From the NCBI RefSeq assembly GCF_000719775.1, contig NZ_JOHR01000016.1, positions 112,669 through 176,668 on the forward strand: a stretch of DNA of 64,000 bases, in the 5' to 3' direction. This document shows, piece after piece, positions 8,658 to 16,422 of this stretch. The stretch's first letter is position 1; each line of letters opens with the position of its first letter. A program made the translations under genes and the position numbers. The DNA comes from Streptomyces sp. NRRL F-5135 (GTDB lineage Bacteria > Actinomycetota > Actinomycetes > Streptomycetales > Streptomycetaceae). The notes below the pieces were generated by a model. The model worked only from the letters and a program-made list of their open reading frames with translations, was not told the origin of the DNA and ran no database searches.

Positions 8658-9938
8658 TCAGACCGAGGCGGTACGCGCCGGCTCGCCGGCGGGGCCCGCC
8701 GGGGCCTGGATGGTGGCCGACAGGTCCTGGGCGGTGCCCGCCACCGGCGGCGGGGCGACGGCCGCGACGGCGGTGGTCACGACCCCCGCGGGCTCGGGAA
8801 CACCGGTGGTCCCGGCGTCCGTGCCCGCCGTGCCGGCGCCGGTCTCCGTGACGTTGGTGTGGTCGACCGGCTTGCGGCGCGAGGCGTACCAGATCGCACC
8901 GGAGGACGCGACCAGCAGCACGGCGACGACCGTGACGCCCCAGGTGCCCTGGCCCGTCAGGAACTCGGCGCCCGCGGCCACCAGGCCCGCCGCCGGCAGG
9001 GTCAGGCCCCAGGCGACGAACATCCGGGTGGCGGTGGACCAGCGGACCACACCGCCCTTGCGGCCGAGGCCCGCGCCCATCACGGCACCGGAGCAGGACT
9101 GCGTCGTGGAGAGCGAGAAACCCAGGTGGGAGGAGGCCAGGATGACGGTCGCCGCGCTGGTCTGGGCGGCGAATCCCTGCTGGGGCCGGAGGTCGGTCAG
9201 GCCCGTGCCCATGGTGCGGATGATGCGCCAGCCGCCGAGGTACGTGCCGAGCGCGATCGCGACACCGGCGGAGACGATGACCCACAGCGGGGGGTTGGCG
9301 CCGGGCGCGAGCACGCCGCCGGTGACCAGCGCGAGCGTGATGACGCCCATCGTCTTCTGCGCGTCGTTCGTGCCGTGCGCGAGGGAGACGAGCCCCGCCG
9401 AGGCGATCTGGCCCGCGCGGTAGCCCTTGGCCGTGGCCTTGTCGTCGGCGTGCCGTCCCAGGCGGAACGTGAGCCGGGTGGCCAGCAGCGCGGCGACCCC
9501 GGCGACCAGGGGCGCGGCGAGCGCGGGGATGAGGATCTTGGTGACGACCACACCGCCGTTGACGCCGGAGGCGCCGACGGACATCAGCGTGGCGCCGATC
9601 AGGCCGCCGAAGAGCGCGTGCGAGGAACTGGACGGCAGCCCGAGCAGCCAGGTGAGCAGGTTCCAGAGGATGGCGCCGACGAGCGCCGCGAAGATCACCT
9701 CTGTCCGGATGCCCTCTTCGTTGATGAGTCCGCCGGAGATCGTCTTGGCGACCTCGACGGACAGGAAAGCGCCGACGAGATTCAGCACGGCCGACATGGC
9801 CACCGCTGTCTTGGGCTTGAGCGCGCCGGTCGAGATGGTCGTCGCCATCGCGTTGGCGGTGTCGTGGAAACCGTTCGTGAAATCGAACACGAGGGCTGTC
9901 GCGATCACGATCGCGAGCAGCAGCGTGATGTGTTCCAT
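8658..9938 (-). CDS. pit: Inorganic phosphate transporter, Pit family
   Basis: A 426-aa polytopic permease of the Pit family, which couples phosphate (as metal-phosphate) uptake to the proton gradient. Both halves show the duplicated family signature: DFTNGFHDTANAMATTISTGAL near the N-terminus (given here as a pattern around GFHDTANA) and AHGTNDAQKTMG in the middle. About ten hydrophobic helices are visible, then a ~70-residue Ala/Pro/Thr-rich cytoplasmic tail. The start ATG sits just after an upstream region with PhoP-type direct repeats in the same orientation, implying induction by phosphate starvation. It is followed by a small membrane protein gene and diverges from the aldolase gene. 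Confidence 0.95.
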   Translation of the reverse strand: MEHITLLLAIVIATALVFDFTNGFHDTANAMATTISTGALKPKTAVAMSAVLNLVGAFLSVEVAKTISGGLINEEGIRTEVIFAALVGAILWNLLTWLLGLPSSSSHALFGGLIGATLMSVGASGVNGGVVVTKILIPALAAPLVAGVAALLATRLTFRLGRHADDKATAKGYRAGQIASAGLVSLAHGTNDAQKTMGVITLALVTGGVLAPGANPPLWVIVSAGVAIALGTYLGGWRIIRTMGTGLTDLRPQQGFAAQTSAATVILASSHLGFSLSTTQSCSGAVMGAGLGRKGGVVRWSTATRMFVAWGLTLPAAGLVAAGAEFLTGQGTWGVTVVAVLLVASSGAIWYASRRKPVDHTNVTETGAGTAGTDAGTTGVPEPAGVVTTAVAAVAPPPVAGTAQDLSATIQAPAGPAGEPARTASV

Positions 9939-9967
9939 TTACCCAGGCAATCGTTCGACGTCAGTGG

Positions 9968-10008
9968 CCAAGGTGAACGTAAGGAGTCAGGGTGAACGAG
10001 AGATGAAC
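9968..10008 (-). promoter_or_regulatory. PhoP-type direct repeats (PHO box) upstream of pit
   Basis: On the minus strand two abutting 11-nt units, GTTCATCTCTC (9998-10008) and GTTCACCCTGA (9987-9997), match the Streptomyces PhoP repeat consensus (GTTCACC plus four bases). A third copy, GTTCACCTTGG, follows at 9968-9978 but is out of the 11-nt register. The site lies 30-70 bp upstream of pit, pointing at it. Confidence 0.75.
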
Positions 10009-10118
10009 TGAAGAGGACTTCGCGGTGACCCTAGGGGAGGGGCGTCGCCCGGTCCCGGCCGGCTCCCAAGACGCGCCCGCGCCACCTTCGTTCGGCCCAG
10101 CCTGACAAGATCTGCCCC

Positions 10119-10859
10119 ATGACTGACCCCACTGACTCAACCGGTCCCGTCACCCCGGCCCGTCCCGGGTCGGGCGAGCCCTTGTCGGCCGGGCCCGCGA
10201 CGGGCGAGCCGCGGGACGCGCGGCTGGCGGACGCCTGGCGGGAGCTCGTGGCCACGGCACGCAGGACGGCGGACGAGGGGCTCGTCGTGGGCACCTCGGG
10301 CAATGTCTCGGTCCGGGTCGGTGACCTGGTCCTCGTCACGCCGAGCGGGGTGCCGTACGAGCGGCTGGGCCCCGACGACCTCATAGCGGTCGGTCTGGAC
10401 GGCCGGCAGGTCCTCGGCGGGCTGACGCCGACCAGCGAGCTGCCGATGCACCTGGCGGTCTACCGCGCCACCACCGCCACCGCCGTGGTGCACACCCACG
10501 CGGTGCACGCCACCGCCGTCTCCACCCTCGTTCCGGAACTCCCCCTCGTCCACTACATGGCCGCGGCCCTCGGCGGCCCCGTCCGGGTCGCCCCGTACGC
10601 GCTCTACGGCTCGGAGGAGCTGGCCGCCCACATGATGGACGCCCTGCGCGACCGCACCGCGTGCCTCCTGCGCAACCACGGCACGGTCGCCTATGGGGCG
10701 AGCCTGGCCCAGGCGTACGACCGCACGGCCCAGCTGGAGTGGATGTGCCGCCTCTGGCTCACCGCGAGCGCGCTGCCCGGCCGCACGCCCACCCTGCTGT
10801 CCGAGGAGCAGGTCGGCGAGGTGGCGGCGAAGCTCAGGGGGTACGGCCAACGCGGCTGA
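10119..10859 (+). CDS. Class II aldolase/adducin family protein (fuculose-phosphate-aldolase-like)
   Basis: A 246-aa cytoplasmic zinc-dependent enzyme. Visible family features are GTSGNVSVRVGD (~54-65) for substrate phosphate contacts, TPSGVPYE, the catalytic-Glu block TPTSELPMHL, the zinc ligands in VVHTHAVHAT (~126-135), and RNHGTVAYG carrying the third His. The family splits sugar phosphates such as L-fuculose-1-phosphate or L-ribulose-5-phosphate, or performs dehydration of methylthioribulose-phosphate. The substrate cannot be decided here because no sugar-pathway gene is adjacent. The N-terminal ~35 residues are Pro/Gly/Thr-rich and probably disordered. It is divergent from pit and followed on the same strand by a hydrolase gene ~140 bp away. 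Confidence 0.9.
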   Translation: MTDPTDSTGPVTPARPGSGEPLSAGPATGEPRDARLADAWRELVATARRTADEGLVVGTSGNVSVRVGDLVLVTPSGVPYERLGPDDLIAVGLDGRQVLGGLTPTSELPMHLAVYRATTATAVVHTHAVHATAVSTLVPELPLVHYMAAALGGPVRVAPYALYGSEELAAHMMDALRDRTACLLRNHGTVAYGASLAQAYDRTAQLEWMCRLWLTASALPGRTPTLLSEEQVGEVAAKLRGYGQRG

Positions 10860-10996
10860 GCGCCCGCCGCTCGCCCGCCGTCGGCCGTCCGCCCCGGCGT
10901 ACCCGAGGCCCGGTGCTCCCCGTTCACCCGCCCGCCCGTACCTCTTCGGGACCCGCCCGCTGGCCGGGTGGGCCCCCGAGCGGTGACACTGGGACG

Positions 10997-12124
10997 GTGC
11001 GCCCGGCGACAGCGACGGCAGCGGCCGTCTCCACAGTGCTCGGGGTCGGCGCGGCCGCGGTCGCCGCCGGCCGGTACGCCGGCGATGCCGCCCTGAAGCC
11101 GCCGCCGGACGGCGCCCTGCCGGGCGACCCCCGCCTCACCGTGCACGCCACTGCCGCCGGACAGGTCACCCTGACCCGCTGCCTGGCGTCCCTGCGCCCC
11201 GGTACGTACGGCATCCAGGGGCCCGACGTCCACGCGGTCGTCGGACCCGTACTGGACGGGGTGGAGCACGCCGCCGACACGGTGGTGCGCCGGCTGGTGA
11301 GGGTCGGCCGCGGCAGCCTGGCGCCCGGCTCACGGGTCCGCGTCACCCCGCAGCTGTACAGCGGCGATCCCACCACCGCCCTCGGCATCGACCACAAGGA
11401 GGTGTGGATCCCGGGCCCCCTCGGGGCCGTGCCCGCCTGGTACGTGCCCGGCTCGCGCGACACCTGGGTGATCACCGTGCACGGGCTCGGCACCACCCGT
11501 GAACATCCCATGAACCTGCTGGGGTTCCTGACCTCCCTGCGGATTCCCGTGCTCGGCGTCGCCTACCGGGGCGACCCCGGCGCGCCCCGGTCCCCGGACG
11601 GCATCGGCCACCTCGGCGAGTCCGAGTGGTACGACCTGGACGCGGCGATCCGCTACGCCGTCCGCTACGGCGCCGAGCGTGTGATCGTGCACGGCTGGTC
11701 GACCGGCGCCGCCATGGCCCTGCTCGCCGCCACCGGATCCGCGCTCGCCGACCGGGTCTCCGGGCTGGTGCTCGACTCGCCGGTGCTGGACTGGGAGGCC
11801 ACCCTGCGCGCGCTGGCCACCGCCCGCAAGGTGCCCGCGGCGCTGCTGCCCCTCGCGGTGCGGGCGGCCCAGGGGCGGGCCGGGCTCGGCGTCGACCGGC
11901 TCCTGCGGGCCACCGAGCCGCCCGGGCTGCGCGCCCCCACGTTGATCGTCCACGGCCCCGGCGACACCATCGCCCCCTGGCGGCCGTCCCGGGAACTGGC
12001 CGGACTCCGGCCGGGACTCGTCACTCTCCACACCGTCCAGCACGCTCCGCATGCGGCGATGTGGAACGCCGATCCCGCCGGTTACGAGGAGACCGTCCGC
12101 CGCTTCATCACCCCCCTGCTGTAG
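10997..12124 (+). CDS. Alpha/beta hydrolase with N-terminal membrane/signal segment
   Basis: A 375-aa protein starting at GTG (VRPATATAAAVSTVLG). The first ~25 residues form one hydrophobic, Ala/Val-rich segment that could be an uncleaved anchor or signal. The hydrolase fold begins near residue 145 (oxyanion-like VHGLGTTREHP), has the nucleophile elbow GWSTG (~237-241), and a probable acid in HGPGDTIAPW and base in QHAPHAAMW. Members act as esterases, lipases or peptidases. The preceding ~100 residues are a conserved but unassigned Streptomyces extension. There is no strong ribosome site before the GTG; it was chosen because the hydrophobic segment starts there. Substrate unknown. Confidence 0.85.
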   Translation: MRPATATAAAVSTVLGVGAAAVAAGRYAGDAALKPPPDGALPGDPRLTVHATAAGQVTLTRCLASLRPGTYGIQGPDVHAVVGPVLDGVEHAADTVVRRLVRVGRGSLAPGSRVRVTPQLYSGDPTTALGIDHKEVWIPGPLGAVPAWYVPGSRDTWVITVHGLGTTREHPMNLLGFLTSLRIPVLGVAYRGDPGAPRSPDGIGHLGESEWYDLDAAIRYAVRYGAERVIVHGWSTGAAMALLAATGSALADRVSGLVLDSPVLDWEATLRALATARKVPAALLPLAVRAAQGRAGLGVDRLLRATEPPGLRAPTLIVHGPGDTIAPWRPSRELAGLRPGLVTLHTVQHAPHAAMWNADPAGYEETVRRFITPLL

Positions 12125-12279
12125 CCACGCCCCACCCGCCCAACAGGCACCTTCCGTCCCGTTCCGGTGACGACGGGACCGTCGGGGAGGCCCGGCCGGA
12201 CGGGCTTCTGGCACGGCCCGCCTGCCGACGAGACGGGTTCCGTTTGGGCTTTCGGCCGGTCACCGGGAAGACTGCCCCC

Positions 12280-13680
12280 GTGACGTCCCGAAAGCCTGAT
12301 GAGCAATTGGCGCGCAACTCCAGACTCCGACTCGTCCGCGGGCGACCGTTGACCACGGCGCGACGGGCTGTGACCAGCGGACGCAGTCGGCCCGCCCCCC
12401 GGCCGCCCGAGGGGACCCCTCCCCAGGCGGAGCTGGCCCGGCAGGCGAGGGAGGTGCTCGCCGACGCCGTACGGATCGCCCGCTGGGCCGCGACCGACCG
12501 GGACGCCGACGCGGGCCCGCTGGCCGGGGCCGGGCTGGAACGCGCCGCGGCCGAACTGGACCTGACACCGGACCAGGTGCGCGCGGGCTGGGACCGCGCC
12601 CGGCTGGCCGGGCTGGTCGAGCTGCACGCCGGCACCGTACGACCGGGCTGGCGGCTCCAGGCGTGGGACCGGGACGACAGCGCCGTCCAGCGCGGCTGGG
12701 TCGCGCTGTTCGACGCGTGGTCGCTCGTCCACCCGGCCCCGGCCGACGTTGCCGCGGCCACGGTCGCCGAGGTCGTCGAAGCCGTCCCCCAGGTGCTGTC
12801 GCTGCTCCAGCTCTCGGCCGGACCGGTGCTCGTACCGGCCCTGCTCGACCTGCTCCAGCAGCGCGTCGCCGAACTGCACGAGGAACGCTGCGAGGTGCCC
12901 TACGGGCCACAGCGGGACCCCGCCGGGCCCCCGGCCCCCGAGCCCCCGGTGGACGACGCGCTGCTGCCGCCGCTGCTCGACTGGGCCTTGGAGGGCATGG
13001 CCGCCGTGGGCGCGCTGACGCTGGGGGAGGGACAGGCGACCCTCACCCCGCTCGGCAACTGGGCGGTCTGGGTCAAGCTGGAGCAGATCTGCGTCGCCGC
13101 GCAGAGCCCCGCCGGCAACATCGAACAGTCCGCGGAGCACATGCTGCGCGGCTGCGCCGCGCTCACCCCCGGCCCCGCCCGCGCCGAGTACCGGGCCTGG
13201 CTCGCCGCCCGTACTGTCGGCAGCGCCGTCACGGAACTGCTCTCCGTCGCCCGCGGCGAGGACGCGCTCCTGCGCGGACTCGCCTTCGAGGCCCTGCGCG
13301 TCGTCGGTGCTCCGGCGGAGGCGGAGGTCCGCGCGGCGGTCGACGACCCGAGCCTGCGCCCGTACGCCCTGATCTGGCTGGCGGAGTACGAGGGCGCCGA
13401 CCCGGAGGAGGCGTCCGAGGTCCTCACCCGCGAGGAGCAGACCTGGCTCTGGGTGGACACCGCGGCGGCCGTCGCCGACCACGGCGAGAGCGAGCTGCTG
13501 GTCCGCCACCTGGACTCCGCGGTGCAGGGCAACGTGCCCGCGCTGCTGGACGAGGTCCGCGCCGTGGGCCACCCCCGTACGGTGCAGGTCCTGGTGGCCC
13601 TGGCCGCCGCCCACCCGGACCCGGCACTGGCCAAGGCCGTACGCCGGGCGGCCTTCCAGGTCCACACCGGAGGCGCCTGA
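12280..13680 (+). CDS. Conserved hypothetical protein, helical-repeat-like, 466 aa
   Basis: The frame is open far upstream, but the GTG at 12280 starts VTSRKPDEQLARN and typical coding composition begins there. The protein is soluble, Ala/Leu/Glu-rich and strongly helical. Residues ~60-130 look like a winged-helix-type unit (ELDLTPDQVRAGWDRARLAGLVEL), and the last ~180 residues resemble HEAT-like helical repeats (RGLAFEALRVVGAPAEAEV, RPYALIWLAEYEGADPEEA). I do not recognise a named family. It stands alone between the hydrolase and the ABC-F gene, with no membrane segment or signal peptide. A DNA-binding or scaffold role would be a guess. Confidence 0.85.
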   Translation: MTSRKPDEQLARNSRLRLVRGRPLTTARRAVTSGRSRPAPRPPEGTPPQAELARQAREVLADAVRIARWAATDRDADAGPLAGAGLERAAAELDLTPDQVRAGWDRARLAGLVELHAGTVRPGWRLQAWDRDDSAVQRGWVALFDAWSLVHPAPADVAAATVAEVVEAVPQVLSLLQLSAGPVLVPALLDLLQQRVAELHEERCEVPYGPQRDPAGPPAPEPPVDDALLPPLLDWALEGMAAVGALTLGEGQATLTPLGNWAVWVKLEQICVAAQSPAGNIEQSAEHMLRGCAALTPGPARAEYRAWLAARTVGSAVTELLSVARGEDALLRGLAFEALRVVGAPAEAEVRAAVDDPSLRPYALIWLAEYEGADPEEASEVLTREEQTWLWVDTAAAVADHGESELLVRHLDSAVQGNVPALLDEVRAVGHPRTVQVLVALAAAHPDPALAKAVRRAAFQVHTGGA

Positions 13681-13929
13681 CACCGCCCCGGCGACGCCCG
13701 CGCCACCGTCCGGCCGGGTGACACGGACGACCGCCCGCGGGGCGTGTGCACGACGGCCCAGCCGTCCCGGCCGCGACGGGGCCCGGCGACAGGGACGGCA
13801 CGCCGGGCCGGGCCCGGTGCGCCCGGTCGCGGGACCGCGCGCACCGGCGCACAACCGCGTGCACACCGGTGCGTACCGGCGCACGACCGCGCCGGGGCCG
13901 ACGCGGAAAAAGCATTTGCCCGTCACCGT
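13681..13929. other. Gene-free region upstream of the ABC-F leader, GC-rich repeats
   Basis: No coding potential is seen on either strand. The last third holds imperfect copies of an ACCGGCGCAC motif followed by ACCGCG (around 13841-13857 and 13876-13891), plus a short A-run (GGAAAAAGC) just before the leaderless promoter. WhiB7/WblC-controlled promoters carry an A-rich patch upstream of the promoter, so this is a candidate activator site. Confidence 0.4.
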
Positions 13930-13935
13930 TAGACT
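13930..13935 (+). promoter_or_regulatory. Probable -10 element of a leaderless promoter before the uORF
   Basis: TAGACT is a good Streptomyces -10 hexamer (TANNNT). Its last base is 7 nt before the A of the uORF ATG at 13943, exactly the spacing seen when transcription starts at the start codon. The -35 region is not well conserved, which fits an activator-dependent promoter. Confidence 0.5.
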
Positions 13936-13942
13936 GACCCGC

Positions 13943-13966
13943 ATGGCATTTCTCCTTGTGCATTAG
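13943..13966 (+). CDS. Seven-codon upstream ORF (leader peptide MAFLLVH) of the ABC-F gene
   Basis: ATG-GCA-TTT-CTC-CTT-GTG-CAT-TAG lies 64 nt before the ABC-F start. It appears leaderless, with a -10 hexamer seven bases upstream and no ribosome site. Antibiotic-resistance ABC-F genes in actinomycetes and firmicutes are often controlled by ribosome stalling on short leader peptides, so this peptide is a candidate sensor. No clear terminator or anti-terminator is visible in the 64-nt spacer. Translation is inferred, not shown. Confidence 0.45.
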   Translation: MAFLLVH

Positions 13967-14030
13967 CCGGCGTCGAAGAATCTCCTCCGCCTGCTTTCTT
14001 CCGCCGTCCATACCGCCCTGGAGTCTTTCC

Positions 14031-15629
14031 GTGATCACCGCCACCGGTGTAGAGCTGCGCGCCGGCGCCCGCGTCCTCATCGAATCCGCCTCGTTCCGTA
14101 TCGCCAAGGGCGACCGCATCGGCCTCGTCGGCCGCAACGGAGCGGGCAAGACCACGCTCACCAAGTGCCTCGCGGGCGAGGGACAGCCCGCCGGCGGCAC
14201 CATCACCCGCTCCGGAGAAGTCGGATACCTGCCGCAGGACCCCCGCACCGGCGACCTCGACACCCTCGCCCGCGACCGCGTCCTCTCCGCCCGTGGCCTC
14301 GACTCCGTCCTGCGGAAAATGCGCGAGAACGAGGACCGGATGGCCAACGGCAAGGGCGCCACCCGCGAGAAGGCGATGAAGAAGTACGAGCGCCTGGAGA
14401 CGGAGTTCCTCACCAAGGGCGGGTACGCCGCCGAGGCCGAGGCCGCCACCATCGCCGCCGCGCTCGGACTGCCCGACCGGGTGCTCGGCCAGCCCCTCCA
14501 CACGCTCTCCGGCGGTCAGCGCCGCCGCGTCGAGCTGGCCCGCATCCTCTTCTCGGACGCGGACACCCTGCTCCTCGACGAGCCCACCAACCACCTCGAC
14601 GCGGACTCGATCATCTGGCTGCGCGAGTACCTGAAGACCTACCGCGGCGGCTTCATCGTCATCTCCCACGACGTCGACCTGGTCGAAACCGTCGTCAACA
14701 AGGTCTTCTACCTGGACGCGAACCGCTCGGCGATCGACATCTACAACATGGGCTGGCGCCTCTACCAGCAGCAGCGCGAGGCCGACGAGAAGCGCCGCAA
14801 GCGTGAGCGCGCCAACGCCGAGAAGAAGGCCGCCGCGCTGAACTCCCAGGCCGACAAGATGCGCGCCAAGGCCACCAAGACGGTCGCCGCGCAGAACATG
14901 GCCCGCCGCGCCGAGCGGCTGCTCGCCGGGCTGGAGGAAGTGCGCCAGTCGGACAAGGTCGCCAAGCTGCGCTTCCCCGAGCCCGCGCCCTGCGGCAGGA
15001 CGCCGCTGACCGCCGAGAGCCTGTCGAAGTCGTACGGTTCCCTGGAGATCTTCACGGACGTCGACCTCGCCGTCGACAAGGGCTCCCGCGTGGTCATCCT
15101 CGGACTCAACGGCGCGGGCAAGACCACACTGCTGCGCCTGCTGGCCGGGGTCGAGAAGCCGGACACCGGCCAGGTGATCCCCGGCCACGGCCTCAAGCTC
15201 GGCTACTACGCCCAGGAGCACGAGACCCTCGACCCGGACCGCACCGTCCTGGAGAACATGCGCTCCTCGGCCCCCGACCTCGACCTGGTCGACGTCCGCA
15301 AGACGCTCGGGTCGTTCCTGTTCTCCGGTGACGACGTCGACAAGCCGGCCGGGGTGCTCTCCGGTGGCGAGAAGACCCGGCTGGCACTGGCCACCCTGGT
15401 CGTCTCCTCGGCCAATGTGCTGCTGCTGGACGAGCCCACGAACAACCTGGACCCCGCCAGCCGCGAGGAGATCCTCGGGGCGCTGCGCACGTACAAGGGC
15501 GCCGTCATCCTCGTCACGCACGACGAGGGCGCCGTCCAGGCGCTGGAGCCGGAGCGGATCATCCTGCTGCCCGACGGCGTCGAGGACCTCTGGGGAGCGG
15601 AGTACGCGGATCTCGTCGCCCTCGCGTGA
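14031..15629 (+). CDS. ABC-F family ATPase (duplicated ATP-binding cassettes, no membrane domain)
   Basis: A 532-aa soluble protein with two ABC cassettes. The first has Walker A GRNGAGKTT, signature LSGGQRRR and Walker B LLLDEPTNHLD. The second has Walker A GLNGAGKTT, signature LSGGEKTR and Walker B LLLDEPTNNLD. A charged linker of ~80 residues between them (READEKRRKRERANAEKK onward) is the P-site tRNA interaction motif. ABC-F proteins bind the ribosomal E site and either rescue stalled ribosomes or displace antibiotics; this one could be a housekeeping translation factor or a resistance protein. The GTG start is chosen because the cassette begins at VITATGVELRAG; a longer frame upstream overlaps the leader. 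A strong hairpin terminator follows. gbn is next. Confidence 0.93.
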   Translation: MITATGVELRAGARVLIESASFRIAKGDRIGLVGRNGAGKTTLTKCLAGEGQPAGGTITRSGEVGYLPQDPRTGDLDTLARDRVLSARGLDSVLRKMRENEDRMANGKGATREKAMKKYERLETEFLTKGGYAAEAEAATIAAALGLPDRVLGQPLHTLSGGQRRRVELARILFSDADTLLLDEPTNHLDADSIIWLREYLKTYRGGFIVISHDVDLVETVVNKVFYLDANRSAIDIYNMGWRLYQQQREADEKRRKRERANAEKKAAALNSQADKMRAKATKTVAAQNMARRAERLLAGLEEVRQSDKVAKLRFPEPAPCGRTPLTAESLSKSYGSLEIFTDVDLAVDKGSRVVILGLNGAGKTTLLRLLAGVEKPDTGQVIPGHGLKLGYYAQEHETLDPDRTVLENMRSSAPDLDLVDVRKTLGSFLFSGDDVDKPAGVLSGGEKTRLALATLVVSSANVLLLDEPTNNLDPASREEILGALRTYKGAVILVTHDEGAVQALEPERIILLPDGVEDLWGAEYADLVALA

Positions 15630-15667
15630 TCCACTGCGTATGGATCATTCGGCCTAGCCTTGATCCA
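15609..15667. promoter_or_regulatory. Cluster of four GATC sites in TGATCCA/TGGATCA half-sites upstream of gbn
   Basis: GATC occurs at 15609, 15628, 15643 and 15662. Three of these sit in the same 7-mer in alternating orientation: TGATCCA (15627-15633), TGGATCA (15641-15647), TGATCCA (15661-15667). Further GATC sites occur at 15730, 15828 and 15909. Gbn, encoded just downstream, is a known GATC-binding nucleoid protein, so autoregulation is plausible. Confidence 0.5.
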
Positions 15668-15683
15668 TCATCTGTGTGAGGAC

Positions 15684-15721
15684 GTCTCGTACCGTCGGCG
15701 TGCCGCGTGACGGTACGAGAC
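15684..15721 (+). terminator. Hairpin terminator after the ABC-F gene
   Basis: A perfect 13-bp inverted repeat (15684-15696 with 15709-15721, 12-nt loop) lies 55 bp after the ABC-F stop codon. It separates that transcript from gbn. Confidence 0.75.
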
Positions 15722-15951
15722 CTTCCCGCGATCATCCGCCCGCTCGTCTTCCGCCCACTCTGACCTGGCACTTCGCTGGAGCACCCGGTCGGCCTGCGCC
15801 CCGGGCACCGTTGGAACCGGAGATTCCGATCGTGCTGAAAGCTTGAAGTCCGCCAAAGCTTGTCGTACGGACCTTGCCGAATGGGTGGCCAGGAAGGCGG
15901 TAAGGGGTGATCATGAGAAGACCAGAGCGCACTTCCCATGAGGAGGCACGG

Positions 15952-16173
15952 GTGGCCGAGACTCTGAAGAAGGGCAGCCGGGTGACCGGCGCCGCGCGTG
16001 ACAAGCTCGCGGCAGACCTGAAGAAGAAGTACGACAACGGTGCGAGCATCCGGGCGCTGGCCGAGGAAACCGGCCGCTCCTACGGATTCGTTCATCGGAT
16101 GCTCAGTGAGTCGGGAGTCACGCTGCGGGGACGCGGCGGAGCGACGCGGGGCAAGAAGGCCGCATCGGCCTGA
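15952..16173 (+). CDS. gbn: GATC-binding nucleoid-associated protein Gbn
   Basis: Starting at the GTG with an ideal ribosome site (AGGAGG, 5-nt spacing) gives 73 residues, the size of Gbn (SCO1839) of S. coelicolor. The body GSRVTGAARDKLAADL, then a helix-turn-helix (SIRALAEETGRSYGFVHRML), then a basic GRGG/RGKK tail, matches that protein as I remember it. Gbn binds GATC-containing sites across the chromosome, bends DNA slightly and affects sporulation and antibiotic production. An in-frame ATG 45 nt upstream would add a tail without homology and lacks a comparable ribosome site. The upstream region contains an unusual cluster of GATC sites. The gene is monocistronic between a terminator and the enoyl-CoA hydratase. 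Confidence 0.88.
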   Translation: MAETLKKGSRVTGAARDKLAADLKKKYDNGASIRALAEETGRSYGFVHRMLSESGVTLRGRGGATRGKKAASA

Positions 16174-16308
16174 TCGCGGAGCGGGACTCCACCGCGCAGG
16201 ACGGCGTCGACGGGGGCTTCCCGCACGGCGATGCCGGCCGACTGTTCGGCGGTACAGTCGCACCGGTCCATGACTGTGCGGATGTACGGCCACCGGCCCG
16301 GACGGTGG

Positions 16309-16392
16309 CCACCCGGGTGGGGACACACACCACCCAGGTGGTTACTGTGCAGTCACTTAGCTTGTACGACCAAGTCCGGAAGAGGACTTGGT
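16309..16392. promoter_or_regulatory. Twin palindromes and a 9-bp inverted repeat upstream of the enoyl-CoA hydratase gene
   Basis: Two near-identical 12-bp palindromes, CCACCCGGGTGG (16309-16320) and CCACCCAGGTGG (16330-16341), start 21 bp apart, i.e. two helical turns. Further down, ACCAAGTCC and GGACTTGGT (16369-16377 and 16384-16392) form a perfect inverted repeat with a 6-nt spacer, about 30 bp before the start codon. The arrangement looks like a dimer-of-dimers operator plus a leader hairpin or second operator. Confidence 0.45.
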
Positions 16393-16422
16393 GCGGCTGA
16401 CTGCCCGGACCGGAGGCGCCAG

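Noticed and set aside
13718..13942. 82-aa ORF ending in the MAFLLVH peptide
   Set aside because: The first ~75 codons are low-quality Arg/Pro/Thr sequence; only the last seven codons fit the -10 and leaderless start.
15907..15951. ATG 45 nt upstream of the chosen gbn start
   Set aside because: The GTG has an ideal AGGAGG and yields the known 73-residue size; the extension lacks similarity to the family as I remember it.
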